Positions 36,195 through 45,817 of a DNA stretch of 64,000 nt are shown here, piece after piece. The notes under the pieces are model-generated. The model was not told where the DNA came from and did no database searches. It saw only the letters and a list, made by a program, of their open reading frames with translations. The stretch spans positions 229,643 through 293,642 of the forward strand of contig BJOX01000277.1 in assembly GCA_009731375.1 (NCBI GenBank). Direction: 5' to 3'. Origin of the DNA: Paulinella micropora. Its lineage: Eukaryota > Cercozoa > Imbricatea > Euglyphida. The position numbers were made by a program, and so were the translations under genes. Positions within the stretch are counted from its first letter, which is position 1. The number at the start of each line of letters is the position of its first letter.

Positions 36195-36323
36195 GCTAGC
36201 CATAAACTTGACGTGCTTTGCGGGCGAGCCGGGCCGGCGAGCCCGCAAAATACGTCGAATTTGGCGCGCCGCATATGTATGTTCGGTAACCTGACCACAT
36301 TTTGTGGAGGTGACCGATAAAAA
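36195..36323 (+). repeat. Hairpin repeat family H1, copy d
   Basis: Diverged copy (TTGACGTGCTTTGCGGGCG on the left arm) with a shortened loop. The 3' flank retains GGTAACCTGACCACATTTTG. Confidence 0.8.
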
Positions 36324-36534
36324 TAATTATGTTTTTACACATACTGTATGCCGCTATGCATATCATAACCTATATATTATATACATGAAATATGTATGTT
36401 TTGACACATAAGGCATGCCGCTAACCACACAGGCTAGCAGCCATAACCTACATTGAAAATATGTACACGAAAATAATCATGTGTTTATTTACAATTTACA
36501 CAATCATGGATTTTTATGTATATATGTACTGAGA

Positions 36535-36890
36535 CGTATGTATGTATGTATGTATGTACGTATGTATGTATGTACGTATGTACGTATGTACGTATCTACG
36601 TATCTACGTATGTACGTATGTACGTATGTATGTATGTATGTATGTATGTATGTTTGTATGTATGTATGTATGTATGTATGTTTGTATGTATGTATGTATG
36701 TATGTATGTATGTATGTATATCTGCATATATGTACGTATGTATGTATGTATGTATGTATGCATGTATGCATATATGTATGTATGTATGCATATATGTATG
36801 CAGTATGTATGTATGTATGTATGTATGTATTTATGTATTTATGTATGTATGTATTTATGTATGTATGTATTTATGTACGTATGTGTGTAT
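36535..36890. repeat. (TATG)n tract
   Basis: TATG units with TACG and TTTG variants. Flanks 36,324-36,534 and 36,891-37,030 show no gene. Confidence 0.95.
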
Positions 36891-37030
36891 TGTGTGTACC
36901 TTGTAGATATGCTGATCAGGCCGGTCCACTCGCGCCGCCGCGCGCGCTCCATTGGCATTGATTGACACATACGTTCTACACATGCATACAAAAACACGTG
37001 TTTGTATATGTTATGTACGTTATGCATGGT

Positions 37031-37180
37031 TTTATCGGTCACCTCCACAAAATGTGGTCAGGTTACCGATAAAAATACATATCCGGGGCGCCAAATTTGA
37101 CGTGTTTTGCGGGCTCGCCGGCCCGGCCCGGCTCGCCCGCAAAACACGTCAAATTTGTGGCAAGCCGTATAATATACTAG
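37031..37180 (-). repeat. Hairpin repeat family H1, copy e
   Basis: Full copy in minus orientation, starting TTTTATCGGTCACCTCCAC. It retains the TATAATATACT edge also seen at copy a. Confidence 0.85.
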
Positions 37181-37309
37181 TGTGTAGTAGATTACCGGGC
37201 CAAGTAGATAGCGTACCACGCAATAAACACGTAGCCCAATTGGTTATCATGGATGAAGTTGAACTTGCTTTCGTACAGCTCTTTCTGGACACAATACAAG
37301 GATGGTAAG

Positions 37310-37312
<3 letters not shown>

Positions 37313-37385
<73 letters not shown>
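37313..37385. repeat. (GATA)n microsatellite
   Basis: Pure array abutting a B3 block. GATA arrays abut most B3 copies. Confidence 0.97.
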
Positions 37386-37386
<1 letters not shown>

Positions 37387-37735
37387 GAAATATCGACTAT
37401 GTCAGAAAAAAGGAGCTTCTGATTTCGTCAACCAAGGAAGTCTGTGGGTAAAGTATTAACCCGATGCCCAGCTAAGCCGTGATGTTTGCAGGGAGGGGAC
37501 TGATACAGGCGATACCAAACCTCCCTAGTACCAGGCGGGGCCAGGGCTCGTTCCATAAGCGCCCCTTGCAGAACGAGCTCCCAGCTCCATTACAGAGGAC
37601 CCAGTAAGCAGATGGAGTTTCGAGACTGTTCGACAGTCTAGTATAAACAGACAGAGCACTGTGGGTTTTATTCCGGGCTCAACAAGCGAGAAAGGGCACC
37701 CTGAGGGAACAGGATTGTGCTTCCCGTCGCTATTT
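37386..37735 (+). repeat. Dispersed repeat family B3, copy b
   Basis: Collinear with 11,369-11,714 with a handful of differences, then continues a little further with TTTCGGCATGTGACTTATAG. Confidence 0.85.
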
Positions 37736-37769
37736 CGGCATGTGACTTATAGGCGTATGGCTAGGCACA

Positions 37770-37815
37770 CATAAGGAGATAGATAGATAGATGGATAGAT
37801 GAATGGATGGATGGG

Positions 37816-37847
<32 letters not shown>

Positions 37848-38002
37848 CATATGGATGGACAGGCAGACAGACAGACACAGACAGACAGACAGATAGACAG
37901 ACAGATAGATAGATAGATGGATAGATAGATAGATAGATAGATAGATAGGTAGGTAGGTAGGTAGGTAGGTAGGTAGATAGATAGATAGATAGATAGATAG
38001 AT
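37770..38002. repeat. GATA/GACA/GGTA array
   Basis: Mosaic tetranucleotide array between two B3 blocks. Confidence 0.95.
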
Positions 38003-38686
38003 GAAATATCGACTAATGTCAGAAAAAAGGAGCTTCTGATTCGTCAACCAAGGAAGTCTGTGGGTAAAGTATTAACCCGATGCCCAGCTAAGCCGTGATG
38101 TTTGCACGGAAGGGACTGATACAGGCAATACCAAAGCTCCCTAGTACCAGGCGGGGCCAGGGCTCGTTCCATAAAGCGCCCCTTGCAGAACGAGCTCCCA
38201 CCTCCATTACAGAGGGCCCAGTAAGCAGATGGAGTTTCGAGACTGTTCGACAGTCTAGTATAAACCGACAGAGCACTGTGGGTTTTATTCCGGGCTCAAC
38301 AAGCGAGAAAGGGCACCCTGAGGGAACAGGATTGTGCTTCCCGTCGCTATTTCGGCATGTGACTTATAGGCGTATGGCTAGGCACACATAAGGCACCCCA
38401 CCACGGGCCCAGCACACCCACACCATCCCCTAATTCTCTGTCTGTCGACAGATGGCACCCATTTCAAAAAATCAAGCCCAAGAGAGGGTCAGTGACACCT
38501 CAAGTGGCCTTGGTTCATTCCGTAGAGTAAGTGATAAGATCAACTGATGAAATATCGACTAATGTCAGAAAAAAGGAGCTTCTGATTTCGTCAACCAGGA
38601 AGTCTGTGGGTAAAGTATTAACCCGATGCCCAGCTAAGCCGTGATGTTTGCACGGAAGGGACTGATACAGGCAATACCAAAGCTCC

Positions 38687-38690
<4 letters not shown>
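38003..38690 (+). repeat. Repeat family B3, tandem copies c and d (545-bp unit)
   Basis: TGAAATATCGACTAATGTCA occurs at about 38,003 and again at about 38,548, defining a 545-bp tandem unit. The second unit is truncated by a GATA array. The unit's right part carries GCCTTGGTTCATTCCGTAGA and CTGTCGACAGATGGCACCC. Confidence 0.85.
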
Positions 38691-38750
<60 letters not shown>

Positions 38751-38793
38751 GGCATATTGACAAGCAGGCAAGATAGATAGACTGTCTGTTTTG

Positions 38794-38868
<75 letters not shown>

Positions 38869-39015
38869 GCTTGTCGGTCAGCTTGGTCAGAACATACGTC
38901 ACCCAGCAGATAACAGGTGCGAAGAGAAAGTTAAAAGGAGATAGATAGACAGTATGGCAGGTAGTTAGATAGCATGAGTAATGAAAAGCAGGCAAGATAG
39001 ATAGTCTGTTTTCTG

Positions 39016-39076
<61 letters not shown>

Positions 39077-39285
39077 GTCTATCTATCTATCTATCTATCT
39101 ACCTGCTTGTCGATCATCTTGGTGAGAACATACGTCACCAGCAGATAACAGGCGCGAAGAGAAAGTTCAAAGGAGATAGATAGACAGTATGGCAGGTAGT
39201 TAGATAGCATTAGTATTGACAAGCAGGCAAGATAGATAGTCTGTTCTGTCTATCTATCTATCTATCTATCTATCTATTTATCCCT
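38691..39285. repeat. GATA/CTAT arrays with two truncated exon copies
   Basis: CTAT arrays flank two copies of a block that includes ACATACGTCACC(C)AGCAGATA (near 38,892 and 39,126) plus GACAGTATGGCAGGTAGTTAG. The first about 70 bp of each block match the 3' part of the exon at 39,822-39,956. The match stops at GAAAGTT(A/C)AA. Confidence 0.8.
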
Positions 39286-39733
39286 GGAGACGGTCTCTGC
39301 CACTGGCAACTCAGCCTAGGGTTCAGATCTAACTATCTCCTACAATGACGATTTTGTGTCCGCCGTTAATCGCGCGAAGCGCAAGGGCTAAACAGGCAAC
39401 CAACTCCTGACCATGGCTGATGAAGTCGGGGCGTGATGCAAAGGGTTGATGAAGTCGGGGTTGTAGAAAGGTAACTCACAACGAGCGTGAACTCCTGAAA
39501 CCTCGACTTGCTCATGGCATCATCTCCTTAGGGCACGCGCTCCTGGGGAGTGTTCTAGTGTTGTCCCGTATAGTTCAAAAGGGCTCGGCTACCTTTCGGC
39601 TTGAACTGGGCACAGACACCAACCACAGCGAGACAATGGTTGGTGTGCAGCTTGGCCGGTGCTGAAAGTTCTTGTCGGGGGTAGTATAGGAGGCCATGGC
39701 TTTTCAAGCTAAGCCGCCCATAGATTAAACAAC

Positions 39734-39735
<2 letters not shown>
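39286..39735. other. Unclassified sequence, no gene recognised
   Basis: About 450 bp of balanced composition between CTAT arrays. TGATGAAGTCGGGG occurs twice (39,418 and 39,448). No long frame or domain; it may be intronic. Confidence 0.4.

Positions 39736-39820
<85 letters not shown>
39736..39820. repeat. (CTAT)n microsatellite
   Basis: Pure array starting directly at the candidate donor site, so it would be intronic. Confidence 0.95.
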
Positions 39821-39821
39821 C

Positions 39822-39956
39822 CTGCTTGTCGATCATCTTGGTGAGGCCATACGTCACCCAGCAGATAACAGGTGCGAAGAGAAAGTTTAACACGCCAACC
39901 ATCTTGAAGTAAAATCGACGAGTTTCCTCCTCACCCTTCTCTACCTTCTCCATCAA
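39822..39956 (-). CDS. Candidate 45-codon exon of a host membrane protein
   Basis: On the minus strand a (TG)n stretch and TTTCAG (acceptor) precede LMEKVEKGEEETRRFYFKMV, and the frame stays open to IDKQ followed by GTAGAT (donor). The exon is exactly 135 bp, in phase 0 at both ends. The second half, VLNFLFAPVICWVTYGL, is hydrophobic and could be a transmembrane helix preceded by a charged segment. Composition differs clearly from the surrounding microsatellites. The 5' and 3' neighbouring exons are not identified. Truncated copies of the 3' part lie downstream on the same strand at about 39.1 and 38.9 kb, suggesting local duplication. No family is recognised; a chance frame is possible but less likely given both splice signals. 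Confidence 0.4.
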
Positions 39957-39960
39957 CTGA

Positions 39961-40470
<510 letters not shown>

Positions 40471-41170
40471 TGGTACTAGGGAGATTTGGTGTCGCCTGTA
40501 TCAGTCCCTTCCGTGCAAACATCACGGCTTAGCTGGGCATCGGGTGAATACTTTAACCAAAGACTTCCTTGGTTGACGAAATCAGAAGCTCCTTTTTTCT
40601 GACATTAGTCGATGTCTCATCAGTTGATCTCATCACTTACTCCACTGAGTGAACCAAGGCCACTTGAGGTGTCACTGACCCTCCCTTGGGCTTGGTTTTT
40701 TTGAAATGGGTGCCATCTGTCGACAGACAGAGAATTAGGGGATGGTGTGGGTGTGCTGGGCCCGTGGTGGGATGCCTTATGTGTGCCTAGCCATACGCCT
40801 ATAAGTCACATGCCGAAATAGCGACGGGAAGCACAATCCTGTTCCCTCAGGGTGCCCTTTCTCGCTTGTTGAGCCCGGAATAAAACCCACAGTGCTCTGT
40901 CGGTTTATACTAGACTGTCGAACAGTCTCGAAACTCCATCTGCTTACTGGGTCCTCTGTAATGGAGGTGGGAGCTCGTTCTGCAAGGGGCGCTTATGGAA
41001 CGAGCCCTGGCCCCGCCTGGTACTAGGGAGATTTGGTATCACCTGTATCAGTCCCTTCCGTGCAAACATCACGGCTTAGCTGGGCATCTGGTTAATACTT
41101 TACCGACAGACTTCCTTGGTTGACGAAATCAGAAGCTCCTTTTTTATGGCATTAGCCGATATCTCATCCA
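40471..41170 (-). repeat. Repeat family B3, inverted tandem copies
   Basis: GGTACTAGGGAGATTTGGT occurs at about 40,473 and 41,021, giving the same unit length of about 548 bp as the plus-strand array. All B3 words appear as reverse complements. Together with 37.4-38.7 kb this forms an inverted arrangement around the candidate exon. Confidence 0.85.
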
Positions 41171-41325
41171 TCTATCTATCTATCTATCTATTTATCTATT
41201 TATCTATCTATCTATTTACCTATCTATCTATCTATCTATCTATCTACTATCTATCTATCTATCTATCTATTAATTGATGTGAAACTGCGTTCCTTTGCAA
41301 GGACTACATTCCTTTGCGACATCTC

Positions 41326-41393
<68 letters not shown>

Positions 41394-41413
41394 GTCTGTC
41401 TGTCTGTCTGTCC

Positions 41414-41468
<55 letters not shown>

Positions 41469-41469
41469 C

Positions 41470-41503
<34 letters not shown>

Positions 41504-41546
41504 CTCTATCTATCTATCTATCTATCTATCCACCTAATCTATCTAC

Positions 41547-41606
<60 letters not shown>

Positions 41607-41610
41607 ATAT
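41171..41610. repeat. CTAT/CTGT arrays with a B3-associated island
   Basis: The island at 41,278-41,325 (GCGTTCCTTTGCAAGGACTA) is the reverse complement of the island near 12,070. Confidence 0.92.
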
Positions 41611-42438
41611 GTGTATAAGAACCCCCATGGCATCGCGTCCGGAGAATTCATCCTCATCATCCATCGCATTGTAGTCCGCCATACTGGCTTGCTTCTTTGT
41701 GTGTGCTGTAGCAAAACATACATTTTTCATTTATCTCGTCGTGGTCAGCATGTCCAACTTTGTCGTCACCGTCATCACCACCACCACCATACACTTGTAC
41801 GTACATACGTTGAACATAGATACAAACAGACTGACACGCATATATCCATGCACCTTACACGCACTGGCTTCTGCAGTGTTTGCTGGCAAGACATGTATGT
41901 ATACATGGAATGCATGGAATGCATTTCCACTGTATCTTCACAAATATACATACTGGCTCATGTGGCGTACATCGCCTTTACTTGATGCCAACGATTTCTG
42001 CTTCGGTGTTGCCTTCTAATTACCCGTGCAATTAACTTCCCGTCTTTCGCCCACGCCGTAAGTCAACTTTTGGGACGACATGCAGCTGTTGCATGTTGAT
42101 GAGACTGCTTAGTGCAGGAAAGTTACGAGCGCAGGTACAGAGGATTACATTCATTCATGCATACATGTGATAGCACCCTGGAAAAGAATTGTTAAGCACT
42201 TGGTTACTCGATAGAACTTGAGAGTGGAAAGGTGTGTGTCTGCGGGACGATCGTGAGCTAGGATCACGCTTGTGATGTAATTATTTGGCGTGCATGGTAG
42301 CATTGTAAAACTCCTTGTGCTCTTCCTGAATGGACTGCAGACAGAGTTCACAGGTGGTCAGAAACCAGAACTAGAAGGGCTGAAAACAGAATTGATTGCT
42401 TGGTTTGTGGTGTTGTGCATTTTTTCGCGCTGGCATGT
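41611..42438. other. Unique sequence, no gene recognised
   Basis: About 830 bp free of large repeats. Several short frames exist; none shows a domain or convincing splice signals. Confidence 0.45.
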
Positions 42439-43648
42439 GGCTACCCACACGCAAAAGTCGGTCTTTTTTTAAAAAGTCGGTCCGTTGATTTTTAGCTCAG
42501 ACGGTGATGACTTTGAGGTTATCGTTTGTAGGGACGCGAGGTCGGATTGAGGAGCGGTTGACACTATTCGAAAGCAGATGAGACGTAGACTTACATTACA
42601 TAATTTTCATGTTGAAAAGTCAAGATGATGAGAAGAAAATAATTTTTAAAATTTAACATCTTAATTTCATAAATACAAAATTACTTTGAAAAACTTAGAA
42701 CTTGAAGCGAAATCAAGAATTTGACAGCAGATTGCGATTCACTTTAGTAAAAGAACTCATGCTATTTCTGTTGTATTGTTTTCAGAAGAATCGGATGTGC
42801 GTAACCTACTTAATTTTTTTTCAAAAATGAATTGATTTTATAGTAAGAAACCAATTTATTTATAAATTAATTTTCAAGTTTAACAAACTGCCGTCCAGAC
42901 CAAGCTCGCAATTGAAATTAAGTGTATTCTTCAATAATAACTTGAAAAATCTTTCTGAACAGGTTTTAGTGACTATTAAAGAACGATACTTGCACAGTGA
43001 CACTAGTATTAATAGATAGTAAATTTGACTATAATATTACTGTGGACATTCAAGTGACAAAACATTCAACTTTGACCTCATCTTCTCAATATTTGAGATA
43101 CGGAAATGCAGTACACACCGCTGGAAAGATCTTGTCCTAAGCTTTCAAATGATGCCTTCAGTACAGTCATATCAGTTCGATTGATGGAGAACGATGAGGT
43201 CAAAGTTGGATAGTTCGCCACTTGAATGTCCACAACAATATTATATTACTGTAGCAATCAGCTAAAGCTAGAGATATGTATACTGTCTAGCATTACAATT
43301 TCCTCGATAGAATCAAGGAAATAATAAAAATATATACATGACGTACACATGATTTGTAGTATTGTTACTACAAAAAATTTGAGCATGAAGTTACGACTGG
43401 CCATAGCTAGGATAGGAAAAAACAACAGGAATTTTGAATTGAAATCGAGCAAGTCTTGGAGCTTCACTAAATTCTGAGGTGCTAGAATGTATGACAATAG
43501 TTATGTATTTCTATTTAGATGTTTTGAGTCCTGAGTTCTGAATAGAATATGAGAAAAAGAATCGATAGTTATTTCTTAGCCTGGCACAGCCTTGACGTTA
43601 CAAAATCGTTCGTGTTTTTTTTTCGAGAGATCCACATGGCATACAGCC
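42439..43648 (+). repeat. Left terminal inverted repeat
   Basis: 1,210 bp. About 200 bp longer than the right arm because a small MITE sits in it. Outer end near GGCTACCCACACGCAAAAGT; inner end at GAGAGATCCACATGGCATAC. Just inside, at 43,668, AAGTCAGTCTTTTCTGAAAA resembles the outer motif AAGTCGGTCTTTTTTTAAAA, so a subterminal copy of the end motif may exist. Confidence 0.75.
43041..43234. mobile_element. 194-bp MITE nested in the left inverted repeat
   Basis: Ends are inverted: TGTGGACATTCAAGTG at the left against CACTTGAATGTCCACA at the right, continued by CAACTTTGACCTCATC against GATGAGGTCAAAGTTG. The right arm of the large element lacks it and reads straight through AATATAATATAATAG, giving an empty site. 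The AT-rich flanks (AATATTA on both sides) suggest the target duplication. Confidence 0.75.
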
Positions 43649-43652
43649 ATAA

Positions 43653-43947
43653 CAGGAACGACGACAAAGTCAGTCTTTTCTGAAAAGTCAGTCCTGGGTT
43701 TCAGAGGGTGGTGAAGGTTATCTGATTGAGCTTGTGTTCGATGTAGGTGTTGGATCGCAAAAGTAAGTAGCTGGGGACATTCGTAGGACCCGTAGGAGTA
43801 AGTTCATCAGTTTTGTTTTTTCACGTCAAATGTTTTTCGTGCATTTTTAGGTACAGTAAGCCTGAAAGTTATGAAGGTGGTTTCGGCGTGCTGCGTGCTT
43901 GTAAGCATTCACCAGCGAGCAGCAGTTGGTGTGGATTTATTTGCTAA
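43653..43947 (+). CDS. Possible spliced coding fragment inside the large element
   Basis: An open frame from 43,653 reaches FDVGVGSQ and meets a strong donor, AAA|GTAAGT at 43,763. The acceptor TTTTTAG ends at 43,850. Removing these 88 bp keeps the frame open, continuing YSKPESYEGGFGVLRACKHS to a stop at 43,945. No ATG starts the frame, so it would be an internal or partial exon. No family is recognised. The protein is short, so chance cannot be excluded. Confidence 0.2.
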
Positions 43948-44139
43948 GGGGTGGGCGTTGTTTTGATATAGCAGCTGCGCGCGATCGATGCTTAGCGGCT
44001 TCAAGGCACGCCTTTGAACCTTTGAATCTACTATGATGGTAGCTGTGGCTTTGTGACTGCGACATAACGAAAATATCTTTTCTAGGAGCTCTGAAGCTGC
44101 ATCTTCATATCAAGCAAACTTATAAGTGTTCCAGGATAG

Positions 44140-44277
44140 AAGAAGACAGAAGATCGAACCCGATTCTTGAAACGCGTGCGGGATGTAGAAGAGCTGCTCA
44201 TTCAGGCAGAAAAACAGCTAAATAAGAAAACGAAGACAAGACATCCAACAGTCCGTGTGCTTACTCTACAAGAATAA
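44140..44277 (+). CDS. Possible exon fragment, charged helical
   Basis: 45 open codons, including RVRDVEELLIQAEKQLNKKT, bounded by stops. Composition is protein-like (alternating charged and aliphatic residues as in a coiled coil), but no start or clear donor is visible. It may belong to the same gene as the segments around it. Confidence 0.2.
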   Translation, partial: KKTEDRTRFLKRVRDVEELLIQAEKQLNKKTKTRHPTVRVLTLQE

Positions 44278-44300
44278 ATTATCTGGGATTTTTTGTGCAG

Positions 44301-44499
44301 CTCGGAGTCAAACGCAAGACTATGTTACTTGTCATTCAGCAGTGGTTGTTTCCTCACAGTAGACGAATGGGCGCAACCACTCTGAAAACTAACTTCAGAC
44401 GTGCGCTGGCAAGTATTGCACCAAATCCTGCTCACTGTCCTCCGATTCTATCAGCTGAACTAAAGACACACTTGTATCAAAGGACTCTTGAGCGCCAAC
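44301..44499 (+). CDS. Possible exon interrupted by the gypsy insertion
   Basis: TTTTTTGTGCAG is a plausible acceptor, followed by an open frame containing GATTLKTNFRRALASIAPNP and LKTHLYQRTLERQ. The frame runs directly into the LTR at 44,500. Rejoining the flanks at the CAAC target site would extend it by about ten codons to a GTAAGA donor-like site at 55,128. This suggests that the retrotransposon split a gene of the host element. No family is recognised. Confidence 0.3.
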
Positions 44500-44740
44500 T
44501 GTAGGCATCACCCCCCGGATAGCATGTAAAAAGTACCTTTTCCTGGTGACAGGTGCACCAGCTTGTTTTTCAGTATTATTTGTCCGGATTGGACCTGATG
44601 CCATTTTATTCCTGGTCTGTTGCAGTTTTCCTTTTTTTTTGGCTTCACTGAGCTAATATAACGAGACATCATTCTCATCTTTTGAGACTGTGTTTGGTTG
44701 TATTACCGACTTTTTACGAGCTATCGTTGGGGGCATTACA
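44500..44740 (+). repeat. 5' LTR of copy 1
   Basis: From TGTAGGCATCACCCCCCGGA to TCGTTGGGGGCATTACA. It should carry the promoter; no clear TATA box is obvious in its U3. Confidence 0.95.
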
Positions 44741-44760
44741 TTTGGAGTCCACATCACTAG
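44741..44760 (+). promoter_or_regulatory. Candidate primer-binding site
   Basis: TTTGGAGTCCACATCACTAG follows the LTR directly. TGGAGTCCACATCAC would pair with a tRNA 3' end reading GUGAUGUGGACUCCA; the tRNA was not identified. Copy 2 has a related word in the same place. Confidence 0.45.
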
Positions 44761-45526
44761 GGTGATTTCTTTCTGCTTTGCCACACAGGCAACAGAGTGA
44801 ATTTTCACTGACCTGTCTCACACGGGGACGTCAGACGAAAACAAATACTCCAACACAGCTCCCTCATAACTCTTTCACAAAACAAATAATTTGATTGGTC
44901 TCAAGCAGGTGTCTCGTACCCTCTAGCCCAATCAGTATCTGTGTGCTCACAAGGAGACATCAGATACAAACTCTCTGTCGTTCTTGCTGTTCTCACACAG
45001 AGACCAAGAAGAAGGAGGTGGACAGAAGAGTGAAGGAACACACACAAAACACAAACAAGCATAGGGACAGGAGCACAACACTCTACCCTTCTAGTTTGTG
45101 CATTTATCTGCATTATCTCACACATACGTCAGAGTATTTTTGCAAATCTCTGATCGTTTTCTAAAGGTAGGTCTGAGAACCTATCCGACCGACTGTCGAC
45201 TTCTCAAGGAGAGCTTTTCTAGCTTCTCTATTACTATCTGTGTGTAGGTCCAAGTGCCTCATACTAGATACAATATAGAAAAGAAGGAGGAGAAAGTAAT
45301 CTGAGTAAGGAGAACAAGAAATCGGAGAAAGTCTCAAATACTATTTTTCTCAAACAAAAACAAACATACAAACAGTGTTTCATAGAGGACAGGGAATCTC
45401 ATTCTACCCTCTCTATTAGTTTCTCTCTTCACTAGTCAATCGACTGAAGGAGGAACAGAACACAAACGAACGAAAACCAAACATAGGAGCTGACACTGTC
45501 CTCCTGTTAATTACTACTACGACATC
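44761..45526 (+). other. 5' leader of copy 1
   Basis: About 770 bp without a long ORF. It presumably holds the packaging signal; nothing specific can be pointed to. Confidence 0.5.
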
Positions 45527-45817
45527 ATGTCGACAGAGACCGCCGAAGTGAGTGAATTCTCGAAGGCGGAACAAAGAAGAGAAGAAGAAGAAGCAGGAGG
45601 AGGAGGAGGAGGAGGAGGAGGAGGAAGAGGACTGAATGAAGGAGGAGGAGGAGGAGATGAAGGAGTAGGAGGAGGACAGAAGAGGGCTGGGATGACGAAG
45701 GAAGATATGGAGGAGACGAAGATGAAGGAGGATTTGAACAAGAAGAGACGGGAGGAGGAGGAGCATATGGTAATCCCTTACCACCTGCCTACACGGGAGG
45801 AGGAGGACGAAAAATGA
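45527..45817 (+). CDS. Glycine/glutamate-rich leader ORF overlapping gag
   Basis: 96 codons from the first ATG after the leader: an acidic start (MSTETAEVSEFSKAEQ), two Gly-rich runs, then a Lys/Glu-rich helix-like end. The stop overlaps the gag ATG by four bases (ATGA), an arrangement that allows termination-reinitiation. Two other readings are possible: Gag truly starts here and needs a -1 shift, or a one-base change separated one longer Gag. The overlap has no convincing slippery heptamer (CGAAAAATGA). Copy 2 has no clear equivalent frame, which weakens the case for a conserved protein. Confidence 0.45.
   Translation: MSTETAEVSEFSKAEQRREEEEAGGGGGGGGGGRGLNEGGGGGDEGVGGGQKRAGMTKEDMEETKMKEDLNKKRREEEEHMVIPYHLPTREEEDEK

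Noticed and set aside
36952-37308. 118-codon open frame at 37 kb
   Set aside because: It is composed largely of the H1 hairpin repeat read in frame.
45809-45817. -1 frameshift site between the leader ORF and gag
   Set aside because: The sequence CGAAAAATGA does not form a standard X-XXY-YYZ heptamer that re-pairs in both frames; reinitiation or a sequence change is at least as likely.
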